NCBI GenBank assembly: GCA_030762935.1
Contig: CM060883.1
Location: forward strand, 30,126,501 to 30,190,500
Source: Hymenopus coronatus
Lineage: Eukaryota; Arthropoda; Insecta; Mantodea; Hymenopodidae
Direction of reading: 5' to 3'
Length of the DNA: 64,000 nucleotides
Positions 23,801 through 37,039 of the stretch are shown here, piece after piece. The position numbers and the translations under genes were made by a program. Position 1 is the first letter of the stretch. Every line of letters begins with the position of its first letter. Below the pieces are notes generated by a model. That model ran no database searches and was not told where the DNA came from. It worked only from the letters and a program-made list of their open reading frames with translations.

Positions 23801-23954
23801 TACTTTGTCAATAAAATCATTTCAGAGAAAAATAAACAGTTCTCATTAATTTTTATTCAGCCCTTGTAGTAACGTCTTATAGTTTATCTTATTAAATTAT
23901 TTCCTAATTTTGTTAAACTTTCCATATAATATAATTTCAAGCAGTATTTTATAA

Positions 23955-24424
23955 TTTTCAGCTCATGGGGAAGGGAAAAGTACATTGATGCGACAAATAA
24001 AGAGGAGCGAGAAGGTATTGCATGCCTGAAAGCAGGAGTATGGAGATTAAAAGGTTTAAGGAAAGGTATTCCACAAAACCAATGTCCTATATGTGGCGGA
24101 AATGAAGATATGGAACACATTTTATTTAAATGTAAAGGGACTGAAATTTGGAGAAAAGAGTATATTAATAAGAAATGGTTTAAAATAGATAGAAATGTAG
24201 CAGTAGTTGAAATGTTTCAAAAAGATAGTAAGAAGATTGGACAATTCTTATGCAAAGTGAAAAATAAATGGATATGGACAGTAAATAGACAAAAATGGTG
24301 TAATAAACTAGAATTAATAAACTATTGTAAAATATGAGTATGACCGGTAAAGAGCCAGGGCTGAACACCGGTCATATTTACCTGTATAAAGCTTAGTGTA
24401 AATAAATAAATAAAAAATAAATAA
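23955..24424 (+). mobile_element. LINE 3' end with zinc-knuckle C-terminus
   Basis: One frame reads GREKYIDATNKEEREGIACL, then NQCPICGGNEDMEHILFKC (a CPxCxxxxExxxHxxxxC zinc knuckle, typical after LINE reverse transcriptases), and runs to a stop at 24338. A short 3' UTR with the inverted words 'gaccggt...accggtc' follows, then an (AAAT)n tail ending about 24424. It is truncated at its 5' side. It resembles the relic at 56400. Confidence 0.65.
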
Positions 24425-26545
24425 GTTTTCAGCTGTTTATATGTGACAAAGCCAATATTTCTGTAATGAAATCTTATAGCAAATAAATTTGATTTCATTT
24501 GAAATAATGGAATCTCACTCAATTCTTATACATCCAAATATTCATTATTTGTAATCTCATACACTTACTAAACTTGTTCCTGTACTTCTCTTTAGAAACT
24601 GTTTTACTTACTTTCATGTCATGTAGGAAAGGCAGTGGCATATGGACCTCTTGCCAGATTTTCATCAATCCGCCCTGTTCATTTCTGTTCATTCTGGTAC
24701 TTTTTGGAGAATATTCATAGATACAAATAAGAAAATATACACATGATTTTCATGTTTTTTATTTTGTTTTTACATTATATTACAAATGTGTCTATTTAAA
24801 TGTACAGTTTCAACAGGTTATCTTATCCTTCAAGTAGCAAGCAACAGTTAAAAGTACCTAACAAAAGCAAATGCACTGAAATCTTTACACAAGCTTTTCT
24901 CTGCTTGGGAAAACTCACTACTTGTTAAAAGCCAGGACATGTTTACATCTATCTTACTCTTGATATTACTTGCAGATATGGAGATTTTGCTTATCATTAA
25001 AGGCACTCTTTAAACACTATGGCAGTGTATTTTTTATTCTATAAGGCAGGTGTGGATCTAAAATGTATTTATTTGCTGCTACCTGCATATTTCAGGAAAA
25101 AGCATACTGTTTTAAAGTTAAAACCCTATATATACAAGTTTTGTTGAAATACATCTATAAGTGCCTGCATTGAGTTAGTTTAAAATGTGTTAATTATCAA
25201 TGAGGAACTTGGTTACAGTCACTTTATGAATAAAAGCTGAAAAGGAAGACTTTCTTTTTCAGTCACTTAAATCAACTCCAGGTAAATAACAGATGATTAC
25301 AAAATTATGGAACAGATTTGTGCTTTCATTTGATACGACGGAAGCTTTGAGCATTAATAGTTCTGACCTATGCCAATTTAAATTCAAATGAATTGTTATA
25401 TACATTCAAAGACCTCATTGATTTTTAACTTGAGAAATGCAGTTATATAAGTTTGGTTTGCACTCCCTACAAGCTCTATGAAGTTCAAAGCAATTGACAT
25501 AGAAGTTTCATGTTTCCAGATTAAAACAATTCATTGACTTCTGGAAACAATCAGCAAGTTCTGACAGTGCTGTTTACAAGCATTACTGACATTCTAGTGC
25601 CATGGTAATCCTTATGCATTTATTCTTTTAAAGTGAAGAGCATGCCATAGAAGTATTATGAATTTTCCAATTCATAGTCTTTATTCTGAGATTCTCTTTT
25701 GTTTCTAGTGCAACACACTCTGTTATACCATTATATTACCTCATAGAGTATATAAGAGGGCAATCCCAAAAAGTATGCACATGATCTCCATCTTCAAAGA
25801 GATATAACATACTTGTTAACCTCATTTGTTCTGAAACACACTGAGCTTCCAAAGAAACTACAAATATTGGTTAGGTTAAAAAATCCCAGTGCTGGTATAA
25901 ATCTATAACTGTTTCTTTGTTCAACAAATTACCACGTGGAATGCATATTTAAATATTGATGTTTTTAAGAAAAGAATCAAGGATTGGTTAACCAATTACC
26001 CTTTTTATGATCTAAGAGAGTTTTATACATTCTTTCTAAATATATTATATTAATTAATTTTTGACCACGTCTATGTGTCATCTTGTCACCACGACTGTTT
26101 AGCAATAAATTCAAATTCATAGATACCTGAGGAACCCCAAATCAAGAGCAAAAGAAAGATTTACAGTTACAAATGTGTGAAGAGTGAAATGGAGTGAAAC
26201 ACTAAGCAATGGAAGCTGACAAGACTTATGAGCTCTATGCAAGGGTGCTTTATGTACTGTTTTACTTAGAAGTATAATACTGATTTTTTAATTAGCTGAC
26301 AAATTAATAACTCCCTTGACTGACTGTCAACTGTAAATCCAATGCTTACATCAACTAGTAAATTAAAAAATGTTGTTAATTTGTCATTGAGAAAAAAATG
26401 AACAAATGCAACTTTCCAAGGTAGAAGTAAGGAGTTAAGGGTAGTTAACTTTAACGCTCTGTAAGATTAGTATCCAATGAGTTATTTTCATAAGTGTAAT
26501 TGCAACCAAACACTTCACATAGATGTACAATACTTTGTATAGGAT
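24425..26545. other. Unassigned stretch
   Basis: Long AT-rich region without splice-bounded frames. 'agagggcaatcccaaaaag' at 25755-25773 resembles the mariner end at 19613, so another decayed mariner is possible, but no transposase words were found. Confidence 0.5.
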
Positions 26546-26552
26546 TAGTTTT

Positions 26553-27403
26553 ACTTTCTCCACACATACTATGTACATAGTGTATAGAGGAGGTATTGCA
26601 CTCCACCCAAAAATTTGATACCGAGATTTCACCGGAAATATATGTTTTAGGGTCCCCTGTAACCACAAAAAGCATTTTCAGAAAAATATCTGTGTGTGTG
26701 TGTCCCTGTGTCTGTGTATTTGTGTGTCTGTGTGTATGATACTAAACTTAAATACCAAACTTGGTATTTAAGTTTAGTATCTTCCAGGGATGCAATACGA
26801 AGATTTTGAGAAAAATCCCCCCACATCAAACTACCCTTTACATTGAACTATTTTCAAAATTTTTGATTTTCTTAAAAATGACTAACGAATCTGATTAAAA
26901 TATTGTTTATTTAATATATTACCTGACAAATGAGATGTATATCTTGAATTTTCTGGGAATAGCCTCTGAAGACTACTTTATTTGGATGAATTTTACGGAA
27001 TTTTGCATAACTGCTAAACTATAAGAGATGGACAAAAACTTAGTACACAAAAAATGTAGAGCATGTTAAAACACACAATTTATATTATGTACAATTTTTT
27101 CGTGGAGTTGGTCATTTTTGAGATATCCCTCGTTTTTGATTTCACCTTTAAAAAACTTTTCCTATACAGAAATTTGTCAACTCCTATCTATATAAGGAAC
27201 TTCAGTGACAGAGTAACCAGCTTTTGACTGTCACCTTAACCCATGGTACTCCCTTATTTTGCTTCTACTTACAAGGATGCAAGTAATAAGACTATTTCTG
27301 CCACTTTTTTCTCAATTAGCATGAAGTAAATAGAAGCATAAGCTTCTTAACAATAATTTGTAGCAGAGATGTAGAGAAAGTCTTGTGAATGGAACACATA
27401 AGA
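26553..27403 (+). mobile_element. H1 repeat, complete copy
   Basis: Runs from actttctccacacatact to 'cttgtgaatggaacacata' and AGA before a T run. 851 bp with a TGTG tract at 26690-26730. The perfect palindrome ACTATGTACATAGT is present in the head. Confidence 0.92.
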
Positions 27404-27639
27404 TTTTTTTCAAATAATCCTGAAACGACAGCCAAAACAGATTTATTCTTCTTCTAAGATATAGTATCGTTTAATGCACATTCTTATTACATATAGCACA
27501 CAAATATTTACACTAGTGATACAAGAAATGAAATAATTGTGAAAGGAAATTGCTTTTCAAGCCTAGCTTTAGAATATATTCCCAGCATTTGACAGTTATG
27601 AGGACTGAGGAAAGCCTGCAATAAAATCCATTCAGGAAA

Positions 27640-27760
27640 GAGTGTTCCTGTAAGATTTGAACTGAAGACCTTGCCCATGTCAGTTCCAAGATAATCAAAA
27701 TAATCTCCCACGAACCAGTTGGGCTAGCTTCCAGCAGATTACAGTGTTGTTTATTTATAC
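27640..27760 (-). mobile_element. Weak tRNA-headed SINE
   Basis: On the - strand 'gctagcccaactggttc' and 'cttcagttcaaatcttacag' resemble A and B boxes with a longer spacer than usual. No clear body or target duplication is seen. Confidence 0.3.
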
Positions 27761-28782
27761 AGTCCCTACAGACAGCAATGAAGGCCACTGTAATGGTACT
27801 TAATGAATATTTATGCTCCAAAAATGATTTCTCATATCATACGCATATGGTTATTCTGAAATAAATATACCTGATTACATTAACAATAATTATTATGATC
27901 TGAAAATATATCATATTTTAATAAGTTGATACCTCCCATTTTAATTTATAGAAACTGTATTAACTTAATTAAAATGGATTTAAATTTGTTAAACTGTAGC
28001 TTAGTAGCTTTACATTTTGTTTTGGTCTTAGGAGATTAACTGTTCCATAAATAGGTATTAAAATAATTATCATTTCCTACTGCTTGCTAGTTTATTTTTC
28101 TTAGCTTATTTTAAATTCTGCTCTAAACTTCAAAATGTAAGAAAAATGTACTGTGTGAGGATATTTGAAGCATTAATTTATTTTCACATCATCACGTACT
28201 AATATAAAAGCATGAAACCTGGCAACCCTTAATGGAAACTGCCATTATTTACTTACATCAGCTAAATTAATTTTACTTTACACTTGAAGCATAGGGCAAT
28301 TTATTCTTAATACTTCCCAAGTTCAGATTAGATGCAGAATTCTATAGTACACAAAGGTCAATAAGGTACACAAATATCTGAAGGAGGTAACAGTTTTTTT
28401 TAAAAATGTTATTAATCTTATTTTTCTTTTGATTACCACAGCACTAATATGATGTCAGTAATGTTCATATCTCGATATGCCTTTTGATATGCAAGGAAAT
28501 ATTGCATCAAGCAGTTTCTCTCCTGAAAGGACATTGTTTCTTGTGCCAGATAAATAATAATGATAATAACATAAATCAAAGTTAAAAATTGAAAAGTACT
28601 TCAAACACTTCTTTCCGATTTCAGGCAGAGGTCACCTGCAATAATAGCCATATTTTGGAGGGACTACTGGTGGCCACTTTAGACAGATTTTGCTACCTAT
28701 GAGCAACAGCAGATGGCATAGCAGTTGAGTATGGCTGATGATGGAGGCAAGTGCTTCTGAAACTTTTTTTAAGGTTGAAGAA

Positions 28783-28789
<7 letters not shown>

Positions 28790-28825
<36 letters not shown>

Positions 28826-28853
28826 GATGATGATGATGATGATGATGATGATT
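28790..28853. repeat. TAA and TGA trinucleotide microsatellites
   Basis: About eleven TAA units are followed directly by about nine GAT/TGA units. The - strand frame of His and Leu runs across it is an artefact of the repeat. Confidence 0.95.
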
Positions 28854-28859
28854 ATGATA

Positions 28860-29660
28860 TAAAATTGTGCTCAAAAGCATTGATATTCTATACTGTTTTC
28901 TTCTATCAAATCATTTAATGATCCTGTCCATTTTCTACATTGTTTAAAATGATATAGCTTAAACTTTTGAACACATATTTTGCACTTGCATAAGTCCCTT
29001 GGTTGGTGAAACTTCCTTGTTTTGCACATTTTATGACAAAGTCCATGCATTGACAAGCCTAATTGCATGTATTTGTGATTGGTGCTATTGGTCCACTTCC
29101 TGTTCACCATGGCATCTGTTGTGAAAAGTTCTTCATCTATCTCTTTTTCCTGCTGTTTCCTTCTCTTTGTGACATCCTTCTATGGTTCCAATGCTGGCAG
29201 ATCATCCTGATTTGCATGTTCTTCAGGAATGGTGTTTCTCTGGCCAACATGAAGACCATCCTACTTTGTGTATATTTGCTTATGCCTAATGCTCTATTAA
29301 TGTATCTCAGTTTCTTTTTCTAACCTCTCCAGATCACTAGCTGTAAGCTTCTCCCATAACAGTTATGGCCTCTAAATGTCAATTTGGGTGATCGCTGACT
29401 CAAATAATGTCATGGCTGTCTCTAGTTTTAGTGATGTAATATTCTTGATATTGCAAATTGCCGACACTCTCTCCTGCAAATGAAAGACTTTGCAGTTGGC
29501 TGCAGTGTGATGCCCAAGAATTTTAATTTATTCAATAATCTCATCAACTCTTCTCCTAGTTTGAGGGTATCACTTGCCGCTACTCATCCCATCTCCTGAA
29601 GACCATTTTGAGGTTAACTTAGCTAACAGCAAAACTGAGTGAAAAGTAATTCAAGTTCTT
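28860..29660. other. Unassigned, possibly decayed transposon
   Basis: The - strand has a 79-codon frame (29110-28871) with a Cys-rich stretch (CKCKICVQKF), and frame fragments continue upstream to ~29650. The composition is a little higher in GC than its surroundings. I could not assign it to any family. Confidence 0.3.
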
Positions 29661-31420
29661 ATTGATATTTCACATTGTACTAGTCAAAATAAAATCTTAA
29701 AATTGTTTTCTCCCTCCTTTTTGAAGAGATATTTAACATCACTTACAATAATTCTCGCCTGGAGAGATGTAAGTAAAATGATGCTCAAATGAGTACAGAA
29801 TCGATTATGCTCAAAGTTACTGCACTGTTTGTCCTAGTATTGAATGAATTACTAGTTCTGCACCCTTTTGTTTGCTATGGCCTATATATATAATATTCAG
29901 AGATTTTTGCGTGTAATGTTCACAGGATTCTCCCAGACAAATTCTATAGGATCTAAAACACCTGAATAAGCGGTGAACTCCTATAAATGCACAAAAGTAT
30001 ATTTTACAAAAGGCACCTTGCTTAGTCTTTTGTGCTGAGGAGAAAAGACCAGGAAGGTCATGCTCTGGGAACTAGAAGCAGTTGCAAGCTCCTGCAAAAT
30101 GTAAAGTCTTTTCTCCATTACAAACAGATGCTTAAGAATCACTGGAAGAAATTCAGTATGGAGACATAAAAAATGTATGGTGCTTCGATTTAAACAATAA
30201 ATATTAATCCTGCACAGATTTTATGTGTATTTTTAGTACTTTTACCATTAAAATGTGTTAGTAAATTATAAATTTTATTACAAATACTTAAAAGTCTATA
30301 TGAACATGTACAATTCTAAATTCCTTCTTTTTTTTCTTTTTTTTTAGCACCTTAAAATCTGTTTTAGTTAAGGATAAGAATGTTCATAAGAATGAAAGAA
30401 AGACAGATGGGAGAAAGAACCTTAGAAAATAAATGTGATATTCTGAAACAATTAAATGATTACACTCAATATAAAAAATTAAGTGATTTAATTTTATAAA
30501 TTCAATAGCTGCTGTCCAATCAGGAGAGAGACACTGCATCAGAAAGTGTAATTCTATACCTAGCCCTTAAAAACGTTTAATTCTGTTTCAATTGACTACC
30601 AGGGAGTACTATTAACTTGTGAAATATCAGCACTGCATACTATGTCATATTCTTAATATAAACCTTACTCTACAAGTTATTGCTGGATATGATGGTAGTT
30701 CTTATGACATCAGCTAAAACTTTCATTGTGGATTGTTATTTACTTTTGAGATCAGCTAAGATAATATTATAATTTACCTAAAACTGCTATTATGCACACT
30801 ATTCTCATCTGTCCATATTTTCATTTCCTCTCAGAAGCTGTAACATTTGCACTATTCTATACATATTAATATTTTACACATTGGTTTATTTCACATACTC
30901 TGGTATAAAGAGTTTCAGGAAAAGTTTTTATTTGGTAACAAATGAAATTTAAAGGCTGATTCACAATTACACTGAGAATGGTAACGAAAATTGAAACAAG
31001 AATGGGAAACAATTCAGATATAAGATTTTGGTTTGCAATAGCCTGGTGACAAGAACAGAGATGCATACTGACAACCTGATTTTGCACACTAGAATTTCAT
31101 TTGTTTTTAACTGATCAAAGATATTTTTTCACCTATTTCCAATTCAGCCAGTATAATAAAGGTCAACTAATGTCAAAATTTGAGGAATTGCAACTAGAAA
31201 GAGTTCTAGCAACTGTTTCATCTCACGACCATGAAGAGCAATCTCTATGGATATGCATGACATATCCATGGCCATGGCTGGGAACAAGAATGAGAAAGTT
31301 AAAACTTGACAAAGTCTTCTCTTCCATTCCTGGGGCACAGGAGATCTTCCCATCAATTATAAATGCTCCCATTTAAATATATTTCTTTCTTTCAACTTTG
31401 TTATTCTTATTGTAATTACC
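29661..31420. other. Unassigned stretch
   Basis: A 91-codon + strand frame at 31101-31376 has no recognisable motif. No repeat boundary is seen. Confidence 0.5.
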
Positions 31421-31424
31421 ATTC

Positions 31425-31624
31425 TGGATGAATGGAATTGCTGAGATGATGCTCAGATGATCTCAGGTTCCATGGAGCTTAAACTTACTTGACATTCATC
31501 TTTTCAGGATAAGGGAAAACCCCAGAAAAACCTTATCTGGGTAACTCACTCTTAGCGAGATTCGAACTCACGACCTTTTGAATGTGAGGCACACACGCTG
31601 CCACCACACTACCCAGATGGGCCC
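31425..31624 (-). mobile_element. SINE-A copy
   Basis: Reverse copy with B box 'gagattcgaactcacgac', body 'caggataagggaaaacccc' and head 'accacactacccagatggg'. Its poly(A) end is lost or worn. Confidence 0.85.
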
Positions 31625-33180
31625 ATTCCCAATTGTTGTAAAATTTGTAAAAATATCTCAAAGTCAGAAAAAGAAATTACAGTATTATTGACATACATAC
31701 ATATGTTTTTAATACATATAATTTTTTTTAATAGAAAATGTTTTAACGTTTAAAACAAAGTTACCAGATTTTGAGGATGCTAATATGAGAAAAAACAAGT
31801 GAGTAGAATAAGTTTTATGGAAACAAGCCTGCAAATCAACACTCTCAGTTATATAACTTTTTAATATACTTTTACTGATAAGCCTGCTAGTTCAATACAT
31901 ATTGACATGGCTACTACTGGTTTTTCTGTGACTGCAGAGCTGGACAAACAGAACATGCTCCATACAATATGTTGCCTAACAGATTTATCAGCAAGTGTAA
32001 AGACATAAAAATTACAACTCAAGTTATGCAAATGTACATCTTATGCATATGGAAGAGAATCAGTCATTTTCACTTGGCAATTAATAAATAATTCAAAACC
32101 TGTGAAACCTTAGTTTGTTATATTATATTATATTTTTAACCTAATGAATAAATATGCTTATTTTACCTTAGTAAACCAAAATAAAAACTAAACCCTGTTT
32201 GATGTAGTTTTATGTCTGAACAAAACACACTAAGCAATTTTCTGCTCATAGAGATGTCAGAAATCCCATATGAACTCCCTACAAGTAGCAAAGAATTTTC
32301 AGGTCACAGTTAATAGAACAAAGTATAAAACTTAAAACATGTTACTGGTTGCCATGAACATGAATTGAGGTTTTAGACATCACTGATTTTAAATAATTTT
32401 ACTTAAGGGAAATGAATGGACAAAATCCTGATACCACAGCTCCAAATGAGCCATCCCTACTGCACAGCTGCTGCATCTTCAGCCTCCATCTACACAGGAA
32501 ATGTTAGGCTAAGTGCAGTGATGGAGTTTGAAGGTAGACAGCATCCTAATTAAATCTTTCCTGACCACTTGGACTTAGTTTCCAACACTGAAGCTGTTTT
32601 CAATTCTCAGTAGTTCTTTAGTAGTTCCTCAGTTCATCAGCAAGTATTTCACAGGGCTTCTGGCAGGGGAAAAGTTCCTCTGCTGAGAGTGAAACTGAAC
32701 TCAAGGACCTTTTCACTGTATCAACAAACTAATATAGTGCTAGAATAGTTAAAACAAATGGAATACTAAAAGAAAGTATGAAATATAGTAATTGTTTTAC
32801 TAGTCTTAAAAACAGGATTTTGACATTTCACTTAAGGACAATAAAGGAGTATATTTCACTGTCTCACAGTACAGGATAGCAAACCTAATCCTAATGCAGT
32901 TTATAAGCTTTAAAGAAAATGATAAAAAAGAAACACATTAGAGGGATTTAAAAAAATTATCACTAATAAATGCCAGAATTTTAAGCTATCTACACCCAAA
33001 TTAAGCAACCAGAAATGTATAATGCACATCAAACCTTCAACATTTATTCCTGAATAGCTAACCACTTAAAACATGGCAAGTTTCACTAATGCTGCACATA
33101 TAAATTCTCCTCTCTTCAGCAAGTTGCAATAATAGTACTCATTCGTCACAAAGTTCCATATGAGCCCTTTAATCACATAG
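31625..33180. other. Unassigned stretch
   Basis: A less AT-rich patch at 32440-32710 looks different from its surroundings, but no frame, splice pair or repeat family could be assigned. Confidence 0.5.
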
Positions 33181-33204
33181 TTTCATACAATTTGTAATAA
33201 TTGG

Positions 33205-33515
33205 AGAATCTAAGCCAAAACCTAGGTATCAGAAGCCTGTCGGAGAGTGTATGGCATGGAACACAGAATGGATAACCTGTTATGAGAGGTCGGCCTATAG
33301 CCAGGCATGGACATGAGGAAATGGATGATATGAAATGTAAGCGAAATTGAGAGGCGATAATGGAGCAATTGGTGGAGTGAGTGGCAGGGGAAACTGGAGG
33401 ACCCGGGGAGAAAACCCACCAAGACACCGCTTTGTCCACCATGAATCTCACATACGGGTGCTTGGTATCAAACCCAGGCTGCCTAGATGGAAGGCAAGCT
33501 GTAAGTGGGGACCTG
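33205..33515 (-). mobile_element. SINE-B copy
   Basis: Reverse complement of the family: 'aaacccaggctgcctagatg' (B-box side), 'gacccggggagaaaaccca' (body) and 'gtatcagaagcctgtcggag' (3' side). No target duplication is recognised. Confidence 0.8.
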
Positions 33516-34415
33516 ACAAAATTATACCAGCGACAACTGTATTTCCTGACTTTATACTTGATAATGTAATCTTTAGCACAGAATGTATTTTACAAACTCT
33601 TGTGTTCACCTTAAGATTCATAACGCTATTCCTCAAAATTACTAAGGTTTGATGCACACTATCACTCAACTGATGCAAAAATCACTTATCCTAATACACA
33701 GGATCCTTACAGTTATATAAATTAAGTTAACAACATTTAATTAATCTCATCTTTTACTTTTATCAACTTTTCCTGAAACTACACATGAATTTGCCTCAGA
33801 ATTAGATTTTGGCAAATGTTCATAATCAGTGTTCATTGTATTACAATGTTATTGTCCTTTAAGAATGATGACAGCCTATAAAACAATCAGTAACTGCACA
33901 TGAAGCTGAAAACTATATATATTTTAAACAGAAGATGGAAGTATTTTAAATTACGTCTTTAAAACATTCAAATAACTACAGCAGAGCATCATTTATCTTT
34001 TGGTGTCTGCAAAATGATGTTCTAGATAGCTAATTTATATTTTAAATATATTTCTAAATTAAGCCATTGTGTATTATATTTGCTTAAATGAAAGGGTTCC
34101 ACCTTTATCAACATATAAATTAATGACAGCAAGTTTAATAAGTAATTTTAGAAGTAAACAAGTGAAGCAATAGAAATTACAAACCAATCTTCCTCATTTA
34201 CTTACAAACTATTTAATCACATTTAAAAGTTTAATCATTCCTGCATATATGGCCTCACAATGACCATATTATTATTAAAAATAATAAACATATTTTCTAT
34301 TCACAATAATTGTATTTTATAGATTAATTTCATCACATCCATTAAACCTCTCTTTCAATATCTGTAATCTGAATGGCTATTCTATAGATATCAGATTTTA
34401 CAAACTTATACCACA

Positions 34416-34922
34416 TTTCCATGGAGAATTGAAATCCATTTGAATCCATTTCCATCTTAATACGATCTATGTTTCAAGTGTTAAATTCAGTTCAAATTAA
34501 GATCTTTGAATTCGCAAGGTTTGGGAATAAATAATTCAAGCTTTCATGTTGGTCAACTTGGATTTACATTGGGAAATTGTTAAACATAGAGTTCTGTGTA
34601 TTATACAAAGGTTTTGAGGAAGAAATTACAAGATTATGGAAACAGAAAATGACTCTGTTGTGTGATTTACTACATCAGCTCCTAGAAAGTTTATTGAAGA
34701 AAACAAAAAGATAGCATGCAGTGCATTGCAAAGAGAACTTAATATCTTTGGCATATTCAATGGGATTTGAGGTGTTTCAATGTAACATTTTTGATCTGAT
34801 CCCCTTCTGATCCCACTTTCTAAGAAGATTGAGTCCAAGATTCAATATGATCTGAATTTGAATTTCCATGTAGTACTCAATATGGAATGAGTACTCAAGT
34901 TGATTTCAATTCCCCATGGAAA
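34416..34922. mobile_element. ~0.5-kb element with terminal inverted repeats
   Basis: Left end 34416-34436 (tttccatggagaattgaaat, +C) and right end 34902-34922 (gatttcaattccccatggaa, +A) are inverted copies with a single mismatch over 21 bp. The interior is AT-rich and non-coding, as in a MITE. A second small inverted repeat (gtactcaatatg / catattgagtac type) lies inside the right end. No target duplication was established. Confidence 0.55.
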
Positions 34923-35496
34923 CATTTAATGATTGATAGATGTTCATAGCCAACCAAAACACAAGCATTTGCAGGGTCTTAAACAAAAAGATCTGCACAT
35001 TATGTACACACCATTTTATGACATTTCTTGCTTCAGTACATAGGAATACATAGAGCTAAACATATTTAAAAATATTTATTCAACACATGCTGAGTGATTA
35101 AACTTTATAATTAACTACAGGGCTACCATAAAAAAATAGACACTTTCAATTTGTTATAAATCTAAACTTTTAGTAATTAATTAATGAGTTTAAAACTGCT
35201 GTCTAAGGAAATTCCTGAAATTACGTTGGTTACTCCTAAATGATCAAAATTGAGCTCCTTATTTCAAACAGTACTCATTAAGGTGACAGTCAAGTTCATC
35301 TCAAATGCCAGGAATTTTTTACAGCTTTTGTTATAAGCTGTTTTAATTTAATCTAAATCTTAGATCATTAGCAACTGGAAGGAATGAAACTTTTACATTT
35401 TAAAAATCCCCTGAAAGTCACTTAACATGAGACTGGATCTATAATCACATCTGTTGCAAACCAATTCAGTGCAGACACAGTGTTTCATTTTTGTTT

Positions 35497-35640
35497 GTAA
35501 TGTTTAACACCCGTTTTAACTACTTATGGCACTGCAGGTGGTGACACTGATAATATATAAATGAAGCCGGAGAACCCAGAGAAAACCCACCCCAGTGCCA
35601 CTTTGTCCACCACAAATCTCACATGCGGTCGTGTAACCTT
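35497..35640 (-). mobile_element. SINE-B2 fragment
   Basis: Starts 'gtttaacacccgttttaac', which is the alternative 3' tail also seen at 40010 and 62200. It passes through 'agagaaaacccaccccag' and 'caaatctcacatgcggtc', then stops before the head. Confidence 0.7.
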
Positions 35641-36419
35641 CCCCTCAGTCCCCTCAGATCCTAAGTCTAGAGGATGCCAACAAAACACTGCTGTCCTCCA
35701 TCACGTGCATTCATATCTTGGTGGAGTAATGCAGTAATAATATTATTGGATGCGAACAAACCTTCACACCTTTTTGTTTTATAAATAACTGAAAGAGTCT
35801 ACTTCTTTTCTAGCAGCCTATATAAAGGGTTCCAAGTAGCAAAACAAGAATACCTCCAGACAAGAGTTCTATATTAAATTTGTCCGTACTGATCCTCTCT
35901 GTATTGCTCTCAATGCTGACAGCTGTCATTGATATACCTTAAATATGAGTTTTTTTTTGTTTAGACCTTTCCAGACAACAGTTATCAGATGACTGATTAT
36001 GGGATGATGAATGCTCCACTGTAGTCAGAAAGTAAATTACAGTAGCAACTTCTTAATTCGCTAATTGCAAAGTCAGAGGTTTTGCTTCAGTATAAACACA
36101 GTTAAGTCAGGAAAAAGAATTTCTTCATAATGTAAATACCTTCCTATGCCAATATGTTGCATATTACTAATAGAGAAGTTAAATTTTTATTTTTTTCATA
36201 TATTTGGAAATGAACACATTAATTTATGCTACAATAGAATATCTTAGGAGTATTTGAATTTTCTATTTATTGCTCTTTGAGGATGACATTTAGTCAGCAC
36301 TGGCTCAGAGTATACATTTTAGGGTTATTACTGATATATGGTGGGCTTTGTGACAGTGATATGTTTTAACATTTTAACTGGTGTACAAAAAAGTTAATAA
36401 GGCCAAAAATAGGAAGAGG

Positions 36420-37035
36420 ATTAAAGAAGTCAGTACACTTACTCAAAACCAGAAAGAAAACAAGATCTACAAGAAGTTTACATACCACCCTATAACTTTC
36501 TACAAATTCCAGAGGATCTTCAAATGACACAACATCATTCTAGCCCCAAAAAACAATTGCTCCATAAAAAGCATTTTAAATTCTGAATTAAAAGATGATA
36601 CCCCACAAGAAAAAAAAAAAACAAACAGAAATATATCAGTTCAGCTGCAATGACTGTGAAAGAATCTACATCAGCCAAACAAAAAGAAATATAAAAACAA
36701 GAGCAAAAGAATAGCACAAAAATATTACACTCAAACAAGAAGACGCAGTAGCTTGGTGTTTTTGGAAAGAGAAACACACCATAAATAGAAGCCCAAAAAT
36801 ACTCAAAAGCACCACAAGGAAGATAGAATTAAAAGTTTGGGAAAAATCTATATATTTGGAAAAACAAGAACTGCGTTTTCAATTTTGAAATCCCGCCAGG
36901 TAACCTACTATACAGAGGTTCATCAAACCACCACCAGGGAGAGAGACAACCACCACAGCAAGCAATACCGGCAGTCGACTAAAGGAATTGACAATAGAAG
37001 CACATGGCTTCTGAAACATGTTTTCCAAAAAAAAA
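36420..37035 (+). pseudogene. Penelope-like element: linker, GIY-YIG and C-terminus relic
   Basis: Starting from the linker, the frame reads KKFTYHPITFYKFQRIFK. It then reads YQFSCNDCERIYISQTKRNI, matching the family's cysteine-containing GIY-YIG nuclease start ('Y.C..C...YIG.T'), followed by LKQEDAVAWCFWKE. A Ser replaces the Gly after YI, and stops interrupt it. The C-terminal part (aatccac-type Pro run, 'acaccggcagtcgac'-like) matches the PLE piece at 46720. The reverse transcriptase part is missing. Confidence 0.75.
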
Positions 37036-37039
37036 AAAA

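Noticed and set aside
25755..25800. Mariner-like terminal repeat
   Set aside because: Resembles the end at 19613, but no partner end or transposase words were found; mentioned only within the unassigned stretch.
28632..28880. 82-codon frame with runs of His and Leu
   Set aside because: It is a translation of the TAA/TGA trinucleotide microsatellite.
31101..31376. 91-codon + strand frame
   Set aside because: No recognisable motif, no initiation or splice context, AT-rich codon use like its surroundings.
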